Source: Narthecium ossifragum (taxonomy: Eukaryota; Streptophyta; Magnoliopsida; Dioscoreales; Nartheciaceae). Taken from it: a DNA stretch of 64,000 nucleotides. Where the stretch lies: NCBI GenBank assembly GCA_963920575.1, contig OY986964.1:37252527-37316526 (forward strand). Reading direction: 5' to 3'. The position numbers and the translations under genes are program-made. This document shows, piece by piece, positions 23,255-36,300 of the stretch; position 1 is the first letter of the stretch; each line of letters starts with the position of its first letter. Below the pieces are notes generated by a model. The model was not told the origin of the DNA. It saw nothing but the letters and a program-made list of their open reading frames with translations, and ran no database searches.

Positions 23255-26200
23255 TCATGATACACACTCTACAGGTAGAGGTGAATCCTTGAGGCCAGCA
23301 TAGATTGCCTTCATCAGCTCTACAAACTTCAGCATGGTGTCTTCAGAATACCACTTCAGTTTCCAATTGGAGGCTTGAGCAATCTTCTCTGCTGGCAGGA
23401 TGTCCTCCTCATTCCCTCCACTGACCTGATCCAGAACCAGGGTTGTACATCTAATATCATTGGGTTCAATGACCTGTGGAAAAATGTACAACTTCCATGA
23501 GCAAGCAAGGGCATTTCCCAATTTCTACAGAAAAAGCTAAACAGACTACTGAGCGAGATTAGCCAAACTGAATTATGAGAAGAGGCATGGATTCTAGCAC
23601 TAAGTTGTGGGTATTTCTGAAGCTATATGAGAAGAGGCATTCGTTCGCCCACCCTACCACCAGGCCATGGTATGGTTTTTGGGGTCCTAAGCTATGGTGG
23701 AAATTCAGGTTCTACATCATGCTTATAGATTACCACTAATGTAGCCTACTTGGCAATTTTGTTCATGTCTATGCAACAATTTCATGTCCTTTCCCATGTT
23801 TATGATATCAGGTGCAACCAAACAAATCCACATTTCCATGTGGTTAGCACAAGCATATAGAGGAAGGAACACTAGAAACCAACAAATAAATGAAAAAAAA
23901 ATTACCACTTCAAGTATGTTCTGGATAGGACACCACGTATCAACACAATAATACGGGGAGGATAGCTCCAGATCTTCCAGAGAAGAGTTGAAAAGAACAA
24001 TATCTTCAATGCAGATGATCATGAATCCTTCAATCACAAACAAAGACCTTGAAACCCACGATTTCCCTGCTCAACCAAGTTATAAGAACCTCAAAAACCA
24101 TTCTCACTTGCAACATTTTCCACAAATGCACACATAAGTAAACAGAAATTGGATAAGCAAGGGTGTATTAGTATCAACATGATCAAACCATTACCAGTGA
24201 TGTACAATCATAACAAGTTACCAACATTCTTTGCAGTTTTCTTCTGTATATTTGCAAGTATCTTGCATGAGAAATGTAACAGAATCAACCCTACAGCTTT
24301 GGGCTAAAGCTAAACGCAAAAAAAGAACCTTGCACTTCTAAAATTAGAAAAGGGAAGGACAACCCTATGCAATGCTATTTTAAATTAGATTTAAAGAGAT
24401 TCATATGCTGTATATATTATTCATCAAAGTCAATAAAGTTAAATAGCTATCAATATTTTTTAACACCCTATGCCTAAGCTTGCCTCCCAAATCAACTCTA
24501 GGAAACTTCACCCAACTTCAACGAATAATGTCTTTAAAGCCTGTATATGCATGTTACTTTGTTCTTTCATACTTTTGGGACGAAGAGAAGTGTGATGCAT
24601 CGTATATAGTGGAGCAAAATGCCCAAGTGCATATGTAAGAAATTCCTTGAATCTATAGAGAACGACCATAATGCCCCTTTACTCCTGTTGCTTATGGGGA
24701 CTTATCTTAGGTTTCACTTTAAGCATGACTATGCCCCCATGCATTGCTTTCTACATGATGGAATAGACAGTGACAACCTTAGCCAGCCGCGAGCGATGCA
24801 AATGCAGCTCAAACGTTCTTGATCAGAAGTTCCAAAACCCATGCATATGTTTGGACATAATCAAGCGGTGTTGTAATATCCAGGTTGAAGGGCAAATTGA
24901 GTTCCGTCTCAAAGGTTGGAATGCAATCACAGAAGCAGGACAGGGGTTTCAAAAGCACCCATTTAAAGGATGAACTTAGACAACATAAGCTTCTACCACT
25001 GATGGTTACAACACAATATTTAGTCCAATTTCCTTTATGCTTCCTATCTTATACTAGCTTGTACACATTTTAGCACAATCAACTTGGGGAAAGAAAAGAA
25101 AAGAAAGAAGCTATTTCAAGTATCAACTTCCACACACCGGAACACCAAATCAGGTATCTAGACTACAGTATGATATAACAAATATGGATTATCACCTACC
25201 CCTCAGGCAATTTACAACTCCTGCATTAGCCAAGGATTCACATTTAACAGCCGTAAAAAAATTTTAGGAAAATAAAAAAAAACAGCTGTGAAAGCATACC
25301 TTCACCATGATCATCCCAAAAGAGCAACATGGAGTACATAAATATGTTAACTTTTGAACTTCCACGTAAATGCTTCTTGAGCAATTTGACCTGAACCTGC
25401 TCCCAACTGCCATTTATATTACAAGAGAACACAATCAAAAGAATGAAGGGGACTGTCTGAACAATGGGTGTGAGGCAGTCTATTAAGTGAACATTAGACT
25501 TGTATGTTCAAACAAGCAAAGCATAAGGCTTCACCTTTGTAGAAGACATCTACTACGTACTAGAGTAGAATCACAAACTCCTAGCACACAAAGTAATTCT
25601 CGCAATTTATCCGTTGTCCTTGTTAAAAACAGGTATGTAGCATCATCCGCCATACTAACCCTACAAGATAACAAGAAATATAGCATCTGCTTGATATAGG
25701 ATTTGCATGGTAGGATATCAGCATACAAACCTCAAAGTCTGCAGACCCAATCCTACCACGATGTCTCTTATATCGTTGAGGGTATGGCATCCTATAACTT
25801 TAGGGGCAATTCCTGCAAAACTAATAACAAGTTATTCTCCCAAAGCTCTTAACAAGGAATAGGTAAATATAGTCCTATATATTATCAGTACAGGAACTAA
25901 AATAACCTAATAAACTGTAGCATAACAGAAATCCTTCTTGCACTAAACCGAACCTCGCCCATCAGGCACTGCCTGAAGGAGTAGCATATATAACCTACAA
26001 TTACTGCTCCGCAGTACGGCAATTTCACTGCACAAAGAGAAGAAAGCACCAGTATATGCTTAATTAGATACGTTGAACATTAATATTGATTGTAGCTTTC
26101 AACAAAATATCTAGCGCAAAAATTGAGAGAGGGCTTCAAAGTATCAAGAACAGGATCACGAGATACTCAATTTGTAACGCCCCGGCCCTCCACTGAGCCC

Positions 26201-29200
26201 CAGCCCGCGGGCTCCCGGTCCGACCAGGATCCACCCGAGGGCCCCACCTGACACAATATTGTCCGCTTTTGGCTCACCGCAGAAATCTGAGAAAACTTCC
26301 TACTAGGTCACCCATCCCGGGACCGCTCCAAGGCAAGCACGCTTAACCTTAGAGTTTTCTGATGGATCACTGTCAGCACGGCTTTAAAACGCGTTGTGTC
26401 TATTAAGGGCTTACTATATACTTATATCGAACCCCGGACCATACCCAGGCGTTGTGGGATTGCTTACCCGGCTACCCGACTCAGCCTCGCCCTCCAGGCG
26501 TAGGCATCTTGTCCCACGGTAGACCCAGCGGGCCTCACAATCCACCCCCTTGGAGGCCCAGCGTCCTCGCTGGCACAATTTCCGGCTGGGAACCGGCTCT
26601 GATAGAAATTTTGGGATATTTTATATTAAATTGGGGCGGGGCGTGACACAATTAGTTTTTGTGATAACACGAATAGCAATTTAAATAACACAAATGAGGA
26701 AAAGAAAATTTCCATGTGAACTACATCATTGTCCATTTATTGTCTTCCTCGACAGCTCATAGTCATGTTCCACATGTCTATAGAGTACTTCCCACCTTCA
26801 TTTCCCAGGCCAGACAAGAAAAATGCTGAATTTAAATATAAAAAAAAGGCATCCCTGATGACATTCTCTCTTATTTCATAGACTCCTTTTAAACTATTTT
26901 GTATAGTAAAGAAGAGAAATAATTCCTTTTTAACAATCACAAATTCACCATTTTTTTGTGAGAAAGATGAGGCTCTATAAGACATGTGACACTTTTATTT
27001 CAACTGAAGGTTATTAAAAAAGAGCGAGCGAGTGAGCATGGCATTCACACAAGAAACTGGCAAAGGTACATTAAAGTGATTAAAACATTTACAGCAAACT
27101 TCTGTATAAACGGTTCAATCTGTATAATGCAATAATACTAGTTAGGTAAGCAAGGGAAAGGCAAAGAGACAACAAGACTCACATTTCTCGAAAGATTGAT
27201 TCAAGCAGAAATATACAATCACAACGAACTAATTCCTGAAGAGTTTCCAAAGCCCTGGAATCTGCGATCTTCATATGGAAAACGTCCTTTATGAGCTCAT
27301 CAAGTTCACGACTATAGGGGTTCACCTTGGTCTTCGACATTGAGAAATAAGCTTCATCAGTTTGTGAATCTACTTCTTGGTGATTCTGCAATAAAACCAT
27401 AGAAGCTTCCTCAGAGCAAGTCACATCTGAAGTGGGTGACACTGGTGTGTCTTTAACAGGTTTACCAACTTCCAGATAACCATTGGATTTCTGGATTTCC
27501 TGATTTTCATCACGAACCGTATGATTTTCAGAAAGAGGAACAACTCTTCTCTTTAGCTTCCTTCTACCTTTTGTGTTCGGCATACTTTGACTTGCTTCGT
27601 CATCGACCTCATTACAAGTAACATCATCCAGAACATTGCCTGCTAAAGATGTATTGCTGTCATAAGGTACAACATTCAAAACTGGTTCAGTACCAGACAA
27701 GGGGATGCTGTTTTCTCGATAGTCAGGTTGCTTCTGTCTATCCTCATGATTAGTAGGCTCGTTAAATGTACCCAAACACTCACAGATGCGCATTTTTGTG
27801 GTTTCCTGACTCAAATACTGATCCATTTCAGCAAAGGATTCTTCACATTTATGCCAGTCATCATCACTGGAACTCGTATCACTATCCGATGACGCTACAG
27901 AAAGAGATTCAGTGGATAGTTGCAAGAATTCTTCTTCAAGGTTCAGTCGCTGATGTAGAATGCCCTCCTGGTAATGTGGTGGTGACCCTGGGTACAAGGA
28001 AGATGTACGCGAACCCATAATCTCATCAATGGCAGTGAATGATGCTGAGCGTGTAGTAAACTCTACCAGATCACACCCCTCAGCTGTGCGAAGATGAGAG
28101 GATCCTCTTACATCTGGAGGAGAGAGATTTTGTGCTCCGTTGGAATGAATGTCAACATGAACTTGTTCAGAATTCAGCCCATCCCTTCCTAAACTAGTTA
28201 CTGAGATTTGGGCACCATTCACCAAAGAGGATTCCATAACACCTTTTTCATTAGTACCATCATGTTCTTCACCATGAAAACCAGCAGAGACATCAATAAA
28301 CGAGCTACCAACACCTTCCAGGGGCCGAGACACGTCCTGGATATATTCCAAGCCTTCACCAAGATGTTTCTCACCTATACTTTGATTCACATCCTTTTGC
28401 CTTTCAAAACCTGCACTGGACGCTATACAATTGCTTCCTTCCATTGTACCTGAAGATGTTTGATCCATCCATTCTTTGAATTCCCGCAGCCAAAGAACAG
28501 ACTGCTCTTTCTTCATATTTTGTACTCTATTCATCAAACCAAGTATTTCTGATTCTTCATCAGAAATCGAATTCGCTTCTTCTCTTATGCTATCACTTTG
28601 GCATGATATTGATTCTTGATCCCCAGCTTCCGAGCTATATCTCCGTTGTTCCTCATCCTCGATACAAGCAAGACGAGAATGCTTTCTCTACAGTCAAAGC
28701 AGTGAATCAGAGATCAAATATAGGAAATTAGAAGTCCCACTTCCTTAGAGAAATGGTAGGTTTATGGTTTTCCGTAATTTAGAAAGTATGGAATGAGCAA
28801 CCATAAGCAAGACAAACAGCATAGAATCGCGAGTTTCCAACTTCCAGAGAGCATAAACTACAGCAATCACAAGTTGCAGTCAAAATCTATATCTAAAGCC
28901 TACCCGCTTTATGCTTGGATTGCTCTCGTCATCTGCATCATCTTTTGCAGGGAAATAGAACCCAAATCCAGCAGGCCGCTTTTGCCTGCGTGAAAGAATG
29001 ATTTGCCTCTCCCAGGACTCTCTTGCACTAATTCCTTTTTCGTCTAACATCAGCTGGGGCAGATATGCACACATAAATAAATAAGATTGGCTAAATCAAC
29101 TATGCATTAAATAACCTAGAAGAGCAGACAAATATCAGAAACATTTTTCTCAGAAAAGGCTGACTACGGCAGAGCAAAATAGACGGTAATTGAACAGGCA

Positions 29201-32200
29201 CTCACACTTACTTTTTCTGGATGGGGAAAAAAGCTAAAAACTTGAGCTCTGTACCACCGGGCACAACAGACTGGATTGCCTTCTAACCATAAGCTCTGAA
29301 GACATGAAAGATTCCCAAGTACTTCTAATTCTGAAAAGCTGGAAATGATATTGTAGGAAAGATCAAGCCCTTGAACTGACTTCAAATTTTCTATTCCTCG
29401 CATTGTAGTTAGAACATTGTTCCTCAGAACAAGTTTAACAATTGGACAAGAAACCTGCATGAGTGCACAACCCAAGTCATCCATTACTAATATGTAGCTG
29501 ATTAAAGTACCCACTGCAGGGATCTAAGAAATGTCAAACTTGACAGCAATCATACACACTCTAGCTGCCTACATTTAGAAGTCAATCCAAATTAACCTGT
29601 AAGGATTCACGAATCTCAAGTATCTGGTTTCACAAAAGTAGACAGACTAATGGAGGGTGGTTAAAGAAAATCGGTCAGTATTTTTAGAACAGATACAATG
29701 CGCAAGCCATTTCCCAAGATCTTCATATTACATTTGTAGCCACTTGCGTGCCGGATAATTTTATTCCTCTCCATTCTTTACCACCTTTGATAAAGATAAT
29801 GAACCATCATTCCAAATTTTCAACAAACATACCTGATCATACTGCATGCAAATATATCTCGGAGAACATAAATTATGCTCTTAAGAATCACTTAAGTTTG
29901 ACCTTTTGTCTGAATGCTTCGAGCAATTTATGAATTAAGAAATCATTCTAAATGTGCTTCGGCTTATAGGAACCTAAATGAAACCTTCCATAGGTTGGAT
30001 TGCTCTATCTCATTTACCAAAAAAAAAATTAATGCTTCCTACTACTTCCCAGATTAACTTTACGGGAAGAAAATAAGTAAATAAGCGTCTTGAAGTTCCT
30101 AGTTTAAATTGATAAACAGATTTCATCTTTAGCGATTTAATTAAGATACTACTCCTTGATCTATTATAAAAAGAAGATGCATTTTTTGCACTTCTGAAAA
30201 TAAGAATCGTAGCCGTATTTGAACCAAACATCTACAAAAATATCAAATATCATCACTTGAAGTATGCATTGCTAGCTAAATTTGTGATTACAACCTACCA
30301 ATCTAAGCACAAGTCATTATGGTTTTCATTTTCGTAAACAAAAGGCATATGTATATCTATGGCTATGCAACAATCACATATATAATTAGTTGCATATGAA
30401 GCAGCCATTAAGGAACAACAAGCCTTCTTCCAACAGAATACGGTTTACGACGAAATAAACAAGTGGTCCAGAAAACACCATTAAACAAATCGACTAACTC
30501 CTATGACAAATCCAGGTTTCTATAGGGTAAAATATTGGCTAGAATATACCCAACACACTGAAAAGTGAATAACAAGTTAGTACATAGCGGCAACTGTCCC
30601 ATTTATGGGCACTCAGCAGCACAAGAAGTTGTAACTTTTTATTACGAGAGGCAACTCAGAAAATGCATTGATGGCTCAGGATGTTCAACCAAAGTAGCAA
30701 ACCATCATACTTGCTCTCCGCCTAAATAGGAATCACAGTAGACATGGAAACACACTCTTACCTCACTTAGTGATGCTACTGTCCTCAAGTGATTAAACCC
30801 GAGATCCAGGTGTTGCAACTTTGTACACTTCCGAAGGTTATCCACTTTTGCGAACTGATTCCTACTGAGGTCGAGCGTTTCAACAGCAGGAAGCAATTGC
30901 AAGGACTCATCCATGAGAACTAAGCCATTGCACGCACACGAGACATAGGACAGCCGGATCCAGACTGGGGATTCCTTTATATCTGCAATTCTACTGGCAA
31001 ACACATGCCTCAACGCGTCCTGAGTTATCCCAATAAAGTCAGAATTCTTCTAAAGCATTCACAAATTAAATACAAATACATGTATTACTTAAAAAAAGAA
31101 GTAAGCTAACCTGAACTACACACGATAACTTCAAAGAAAGAATTGCAGAGCTTACAAAAATTAATACAGCATTTCAGTAATTCTTTACTGATGCAAGTCC
31201 AACAGAAGTACAAATCAAATCTTCAAGAAACATCATAAAGCACTACGCTGTCAAAGAAATATTACCAGAAAAACAATAGCTAGTGCTTCGAAATCAAGAA
31301 TTCAGTCGGAGATTAACATAAACGATGCTATAAACAACAATCAAGGAAACCCAAATAGAATCTTGCAACAAAACATATTCGCGAAATCATACGGCAAAAC
31401 ATAGAGAGAGGGGAGGAATACGAATCTGCTTACCGTTCAATTATTACTCATAAAAAAGATGTAAATCAACCTGAAATTACGCATGATAGCTTAAAGAAAG
31501 AATTGAAGAGCTTACAAAATTAATACAGCATTCGAGTCATTCTCAACTGATACAAGCCCAACAGAAGTACAAATCTTCAAGAAACATCATAAAGTACTAC
31601 GCCATCAGAGAAACAATACAATACCAGAAAGACAATACCAAATGCTCCAAACATTTTTTGATCAAAAAGAGCAAGAATTCGGTCAACAATCAAGAAAACC
31701 CTAAGAGAATCTTGCAACAAAAAGGAATTCGCGAAATCATACAGCAAAACATCAAGAAAGGGACCGAACACGAATCTGCTTACGGTGGAATTGTGGCAGA
31801 TGAGCTTCTCCAATGAGTGGCGAAGCTCGAGCAATCCCCTAGCAGCGGAGGTCGAGAGATCACAACCGCGGAGCTCAAGCACCCTTAGCCTCCCAAAGGG
31901 CAACAAGGAGAGCGGCGTGGGGTCCCTCACGGGAGGCGGCAGCACAGATATCACCTTGAGCGAGGTGAGCAACCCCAGGATCCTCCTTAGCTGCTCAAGC
32001 GCCCGGTGGTCGCCGAGGTCGGAGACGTAAGCGCGAAGGTAATCGACGGGGGCCCCGGCAAGGAGGCCCTCGACCTCCTGGAGAGCCTCGAGCCGCGACT
32101 GCACGTAGTGAAGCCCCACGGGGTTCAGCTTCAGGGTCAGCGTTCCATCGAGGAGCGGCCCTGCCTGGCGATCCACAAACCGGACCAACGACTCCAGGTA

Positions 32201-32224
32201 CCGGTCCCCCGTCACGATCGCCAT
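23255..32224 (-). CDS. Leucine-rich repeat protein, STK11-interacting-protein-like (plant LIP1 family)
   Basis: Eleven exons join in phase: 32224-31784, 31019-30762, 29454-29212, 29053-28904, 28687-27183, 26027-25954, 25812-25731, 25660-25535, 25406-25300, 24066-23906, 23473-23255, giving 1,121 aa. The N-terminus (MAIVTGDRYLESLVRFVDRQ...) with GLLTSLKVISVLPPP and LRVLELRGCDLSTSAARGLL matches the conserved N-terminal region of this plant family. Leucine-rich repeats cover about residues 175-300 (VETLDLSRNQFAKVDNL, LQHLDLGFNHL, VQGLDLSYNIISSFSELEVL, LQSLWLEGNPVC). RQKRPAGFGFYFPAKDD follows. Exon 5 encodes ~500 residues of acidic, Ser-rich, probably disordered sequence. The C-terminal 250 residues form a folded conserved part (WEQVQVKLLKKHLRGSSKVN, LVLDQVSGG). 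The animal relative binds the kinase LKB1/STK11; the plant role is not established. Annotation pipelines sometimes call these outer-arm dynein light chain 1. Confidence 0.9.
26173..26648 (-). mobile_element. Cassandra-type solo LTR (5S rRNA-derived) in an intron
   Basis: 476 bp, TGTAACGCCCCGG...GGGGCGTGACA, with a perfect 5-bp duplication CAATT at 26168-26172 and 26649-26653. The minus strand carries a 5S-rRNA-like core: GTTAAGCGTGCTTG (A-box region) followed by GGATGGGTGACC (internal element/C-box region), at about 26300-26370. LTRs with an embedded 5S promoter define Cassandra TRIMs. It lies in the intron between exons 5 and 6 of the LRR gene, and its 5S part is in the same orientation as that gene. 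Confidence 0.93.
31070..31783 (-). repeat. ~350-bp tandem duplication in intron 1 of the LRR gene, including a second 5' splice site
   Basis: Two diverged copies about 350 bp apart share, among others, AAGAAAGAATTG, AACAGAAGTACAAATC, CTTCAAGAAACATCATAAAG and CGCGAAATCATAC. Each ends, read on the minus strand, at GTAAGCAGATTCG: the used donor at 31783 and a duplicate at 31433. Confidence 0.85.
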
Positions 32225-33053
32225 CGCCCCCGGGCGACCCCTAGCGCTTCGGGGCGGAGTCGTCCATAAAGACGAGATCTTGGTAGGAAAGATTAGGGTT
32301 TGGAGAAGGGGGAGGAGCCGGAGAAGTAACCGCCGGGGAAAGAGCGCGTTAAAGAGGAAGACGACGAGGAGTTAACAAGAAAGAACCTCGCTAATCATTT
32401 GGGCAAACGTGGACTTACCTGGGATCGCCTGGTGGGGTTTTTTTTGCGTATACGTGCCTTTCAAGTTATTAATTGCCTGTCAGTCCTTCTTTATGTCGGT
32501 AAATATTTTATCCCATCCAAAATCTTCATAGGAAAAGATATATGAAATTGTTTTATAGTGACTCATGGTTAAGATTCTTATTAATAATTCTTGGTCAACA
32601 TTTTATCTATTTTGGGTGGAAGCTAAAAGGGTTTTTACTCCTATTTAAGCAATTCCAATCTCTTTTAGAGGCAAATATTCATTAAAAAAAAATCTTAATT
32701 AACTGAGAAGCACCCAAATATGAACCTCAAAGTAGGAAATTTCAAGCTCTGCTAGGAAACACCCACATAATACAGCCATAAGGCCTGTCAACAAGTCTTC
32801 AGAGTTTGGGTCCATCCATGAAAGGTATATATGTTGATTTGATTTTGACGTTGATGAGTGATGGACACCAAAACACACACTAATAAGGGCTAAGGTATCT
32901 ATATATATGGTACCAATTGAAATAAATTTGGAGGAAAGCTATGAATATTTTCCATTTCCCTCCATAGAAAGTCCTATCTTTTTAGGCATAGTCCAAGTAT
33001 GTTTAAACCCCTCCCCCACCAAGCGAAACGATGGTCATGCAAAAAAGGAAAAC
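32225..33053. other. Upstream region of the LRR gene and repeat-free intergenic DNA
   Basis: The first ~150 bp upstream of 32224 are probably leader and core promoter of the minus-strand LRR gene. No clear TATA box was identified. The rest is AT-rich without a supported feature. Confidence 0.35.
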
Positions 33054-33290
33054 TGGGAAGTAACTACCAATATTTGTAGTTACTTCCCATAATTGTAGTT
33101 ACTTTTCAATAATTTGTAATTACTATCGCATAAAAAAGGTAGGAAAACTGGGAAGTAACTACCAATATTTGTAGTTACTTCCCATAAATTGGTAATTACT
33201 TTCCAATATTTGGTAATCACTTTCATTATTTTGTAGTCACATTCCAATATTTGGTAATCACTTCCCAATATTTAGTAATTACTTTAAAAA
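33054..33290. repeat. Array of hairpin-forming GTAGTTACTTCC units
   Basis: Units related to CAATATTTGGTAATCACTTCC recur about nine times. Twice (about 33054-33090 and 33149-33182) a unit faces its own inverse, giving perfect 13-bp arms GGGAAGTAACTAC/GTAGTTACTTCCC around an 8-base loop. Confidence 0.85.
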
Positions 33291-33894
33291 AAATTCCGCA
33301 AAAAATTTCTATATTCCATTAATTTTCCCTACTTTTATGCCATTTTTCCATTTTTTTCGCATATTTCCCTATTTCTCATTAGTTTTTTCTACTTTTCAGT
33401 AATTTCCTTTTTTACCGTTAATGGCTGCTCCCAAAAAAAATTCCAAATTTTTTTTATATTTTCTGGTATTTTTTTATACTTTTCTACCATTTTTCTCATT
33501 TTTTTCGGCAATTTTCCTATTTTCTGGTATTTTCCATCTATTTTCAGTATTTTCGTTTTTACTATTGATGCCCCCATTAATGCATGCATCCAGCCATAAA
33601 GTGGATGCATGCATGCCTTCCATGTATTGGGAATATGTTTATATATTCCCAACCACTCCATTTAATGCCAACCACCTAATTCAAAACTATTCATCCATCT
33701 CTCATTTAAAAAAATACATAAAGGGTATTTTAGAGATAAGAAAAGTACAGCTGTCCAAAAAGGGACTAAATGGTTTAAAATCTTTCAAGGAGACTATACA
33801 GCAAATAAAATCTCCAAAAGAGACTAAACACCAATCTTCCGTTAAATTAACATAGTCATGGCACAAATCTCGATATACGTGACACAAATATCGA

Positions 33895-33896
<2 letters not shown>

Positions 33897-33971
<75 letters not shown>
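33897..33971. repeat. (TA)n microsatellite
   Basis: About 37 uninterrupted TA units, followed downstream by a G homopolymer near 34110. Confidence 0.97.
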
Positions 33972-33973
<2 letters not shown>

Positions 33974-34807
33974 ACCTTATAAGAAAATGTGTGTTTTATC
34001 ATACGACTCTCAATGTCTATGACAAGTTATATCAAGTTGACGAAAATAGATCTGGTGATCGAAAATGAAGACACGTGGCGATAATGAGTTTGGTTGGAAG
34101 GGAGTTAGGGGGGGGGGGGGAGGAGGTAGTGGTCGGCTACGTGCCATGTGGTACATGTGGTATGGGGGCCCACTAGTCATATATATAGGATAAAGTTTTG
34201 TGAGTCACGATCTGACTCAGGTATTTTATCACACGTGACTGCTAAGTCTAAAGTCATAAAGAGAAGAGGAGAGAGGGAGACATATGACAGCTGAGTCATA
34301 GAGAGAAGTGGTAATGGGGGTGGGTGGTTTACCCATGCCATGTGGCACGAGGCCCACCTAGTGTGTGTATATATATAATAATATTACATTAATATATTAT
34401 ACTTTTATATATAATATAATCAATAATATATATTTATGGTATAATATAATGTATTGTATTATATAATATCAACTTTATAATGCAGTGTACTCTATCATAC
34501 AGTGGAGAATAGCTATTTATGTTTATAATCTAATTAATGGGAGAGGGAGTTAGTGGAGTGGGGGAGTGGCAGTAGTCGATTATTAATAACCATAGTATAG
34601 CATCATTATAGTATATTTTATATAGGGGTTTTATTAGGGAGCACCAAAATATGATCTTATCCTACTAATAAAATAACAACTATTAGATTTAACTCCTTAA
34701 CTCCATTTAAGAGTTCAAAAGACTCTTATACCCTTTTCACAACCAACATAACTCTTTATCCCTCCACTCCGACACTATTATCCTCTTCGTCGATCCCGTC
34801 GCCGTTA

Positions 34808-34952
34808 TCGTCGATCCCATCACCGTCGTCGTCGTTGCAGCCTATCATCGTCGTCGTCATCGTCGCAGCCCATCACCGTCGTCGTCGTTGCAACCCATCA
34901 TCGTCGTCGTCGTCGCAGCCCATCACCGTCGTCGTCGTCGCAGCCCATCTTC
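34808..34952. repeat. CGTCGT-rich trinucleotide tract
   Basis: Irregular (GTC)n/(TCG)n repeats broken by CAGCCCATC words that recur about every 30 bp. Confidence 0.85.
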
Positions 34953-34965
34953 GTCGTCTCCGGGA

Positions 34966-35235
34966 GATATTCTCTTTTTCTAAAGAGAATATTGTCATCC
35001 ATTGCGATATTCTCTTTTTGCAAAAAGAATACTGCAATCCCCCCCTCCTTCAGTCACTCCTCCACCACCTCTCTCTCTAGATCCCTGCAGCCATCTCCCA
35101 TCTCCACCCTTACCATCATTGAGGTCACCATCACCTCGTAGCCCCCTCACGGATGCGTCTCCGGTAGGTATTCTCTTTTTCCAAAGAGAATATTGCCATC
35201 CATTGCAATATTCTCTTTTTACAAAGAGAATACTG
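34966..35235. repeat. Four spaced hairpins ATATTCTCTTT...AAAGAGAATA
   Basis: Hairpins at about 34966-34992, 35006-35034, 35168-35192 and 35207-35235. The first has perfect arms (ATATTCTCTTT / AAAGAGAATAT). They form two pairs about 40 bp apart within a pair and 200 bp between pairs. Confidence 0.8.
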
Positions 35236-35613
35236 CGAGACGGAGCGCCCCTTGTCTGTGATCGCTTCCCAATCAGCCAGCGTGACCACTCCGAGCGGCT
35301 TTGACTTTGAGGTACCCGTGACGGTGACGATGCCGAAGCTAGCGGAGCCGAAGTTGGCGGCATAGGCGACGGCTTCGGAGCCGGAGAAGAAAGGCCCACC
35401 ACTGAGCGCCGCCATGACGGCAACCATGGACGCCTCGGAGACGGTGTCCGTGGCGACCCCTTCGAGCGGCATCGACTTGGAGGTACCCGTGGCGGTGACG
35501 ATGCCGAAGCTAGCAGAGCCGAAGTCGGCGGCAGAGGCGACGGCTTCGGAGCCGAGAAGAAAGGCATGTCAGAGACAAAGGGCAAGCGGCGGGCATGGAC
35601 GCCTCGGAGACGA

Positions 35614-35800
35614 TGTCAGTGGGAGGGAGGATGGAGGGAAGGAGGGGGTGGACGACCATGTTGCACTAAGAAAGGAAATGGAATAATCATGATGTCATCA
35701 AATCCGATGTCAGTGGGAGGGAGGATGGAGGGAAGGAGGGGGTGGACGACCATGTTGCACTAAGAAAGGAAATGGAGTAATCATGATGTCATCAAATCGA
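35614..35800. repeat. 93-bp tandem duplication
   Basis: Two near-identical copies beginning ATGTCAGTGGGAGGGAGG, at 35614 and 35707, both ending with AATCATGATGTCATCAAATC. A shorter echo of the end (TCATCAAATCGAAACC) follows. Confidence 0.92.
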
Positions 35801-36300
35801 AACCAATCGAAACCGATTTGTCATCAAATCGAAACCGATTTGAATGGATTACACCGAAAAATGGAAATAAAACAACTCGTAACAACCATAAATTGAATAC
35901 AACTACATATAATGCCTCAAATATGCAATATATATGAAGTAGGGGTAAAAGTGTCATCCAAAATACCTAACCTCCCATAACTGCCTTAAATTAGTGTTTA
36001 CCCATTAAAACATCATACAGTGGTGTACCAGTGAATAAGTTTACTAGATTTGGTGTAAACACTAATAATCTATTTTATATATTATGATATAATATATTTG
36101 TTGCATAAACCTTGATGCATCTATACATTAGAAATTATAATCGAAAACATAAATGAAAACTTCAATATTTATTAAAATTTTAAAAGTAAACTATATCTAT
36201 TCATATTCCACTTTTTACATCCAAGCACTCTTTTCCTATCCCAAGTAATTATTACTGATTTATCTCTATTTTTCAACCAAATATAACTAAAATACCATTA

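Noticed and set aside
23255..26027. A separate small minus-strand gene
   Set aside because: All six exons connect in phase with the LRR protein upstream and match the C-terminal part of that family.
26280..26400. A 5S rRNA gene
   Set aside because: The similarity is confined to the core and lies within TG...CA ends with a target duplication, so it is a Cassandra LTR.
35002..35686. Long open frames in both strands of the GC-rich block
   Set aside because: Composition-driven. The Pro/Ser/Arg-rich products have no recognisable family.
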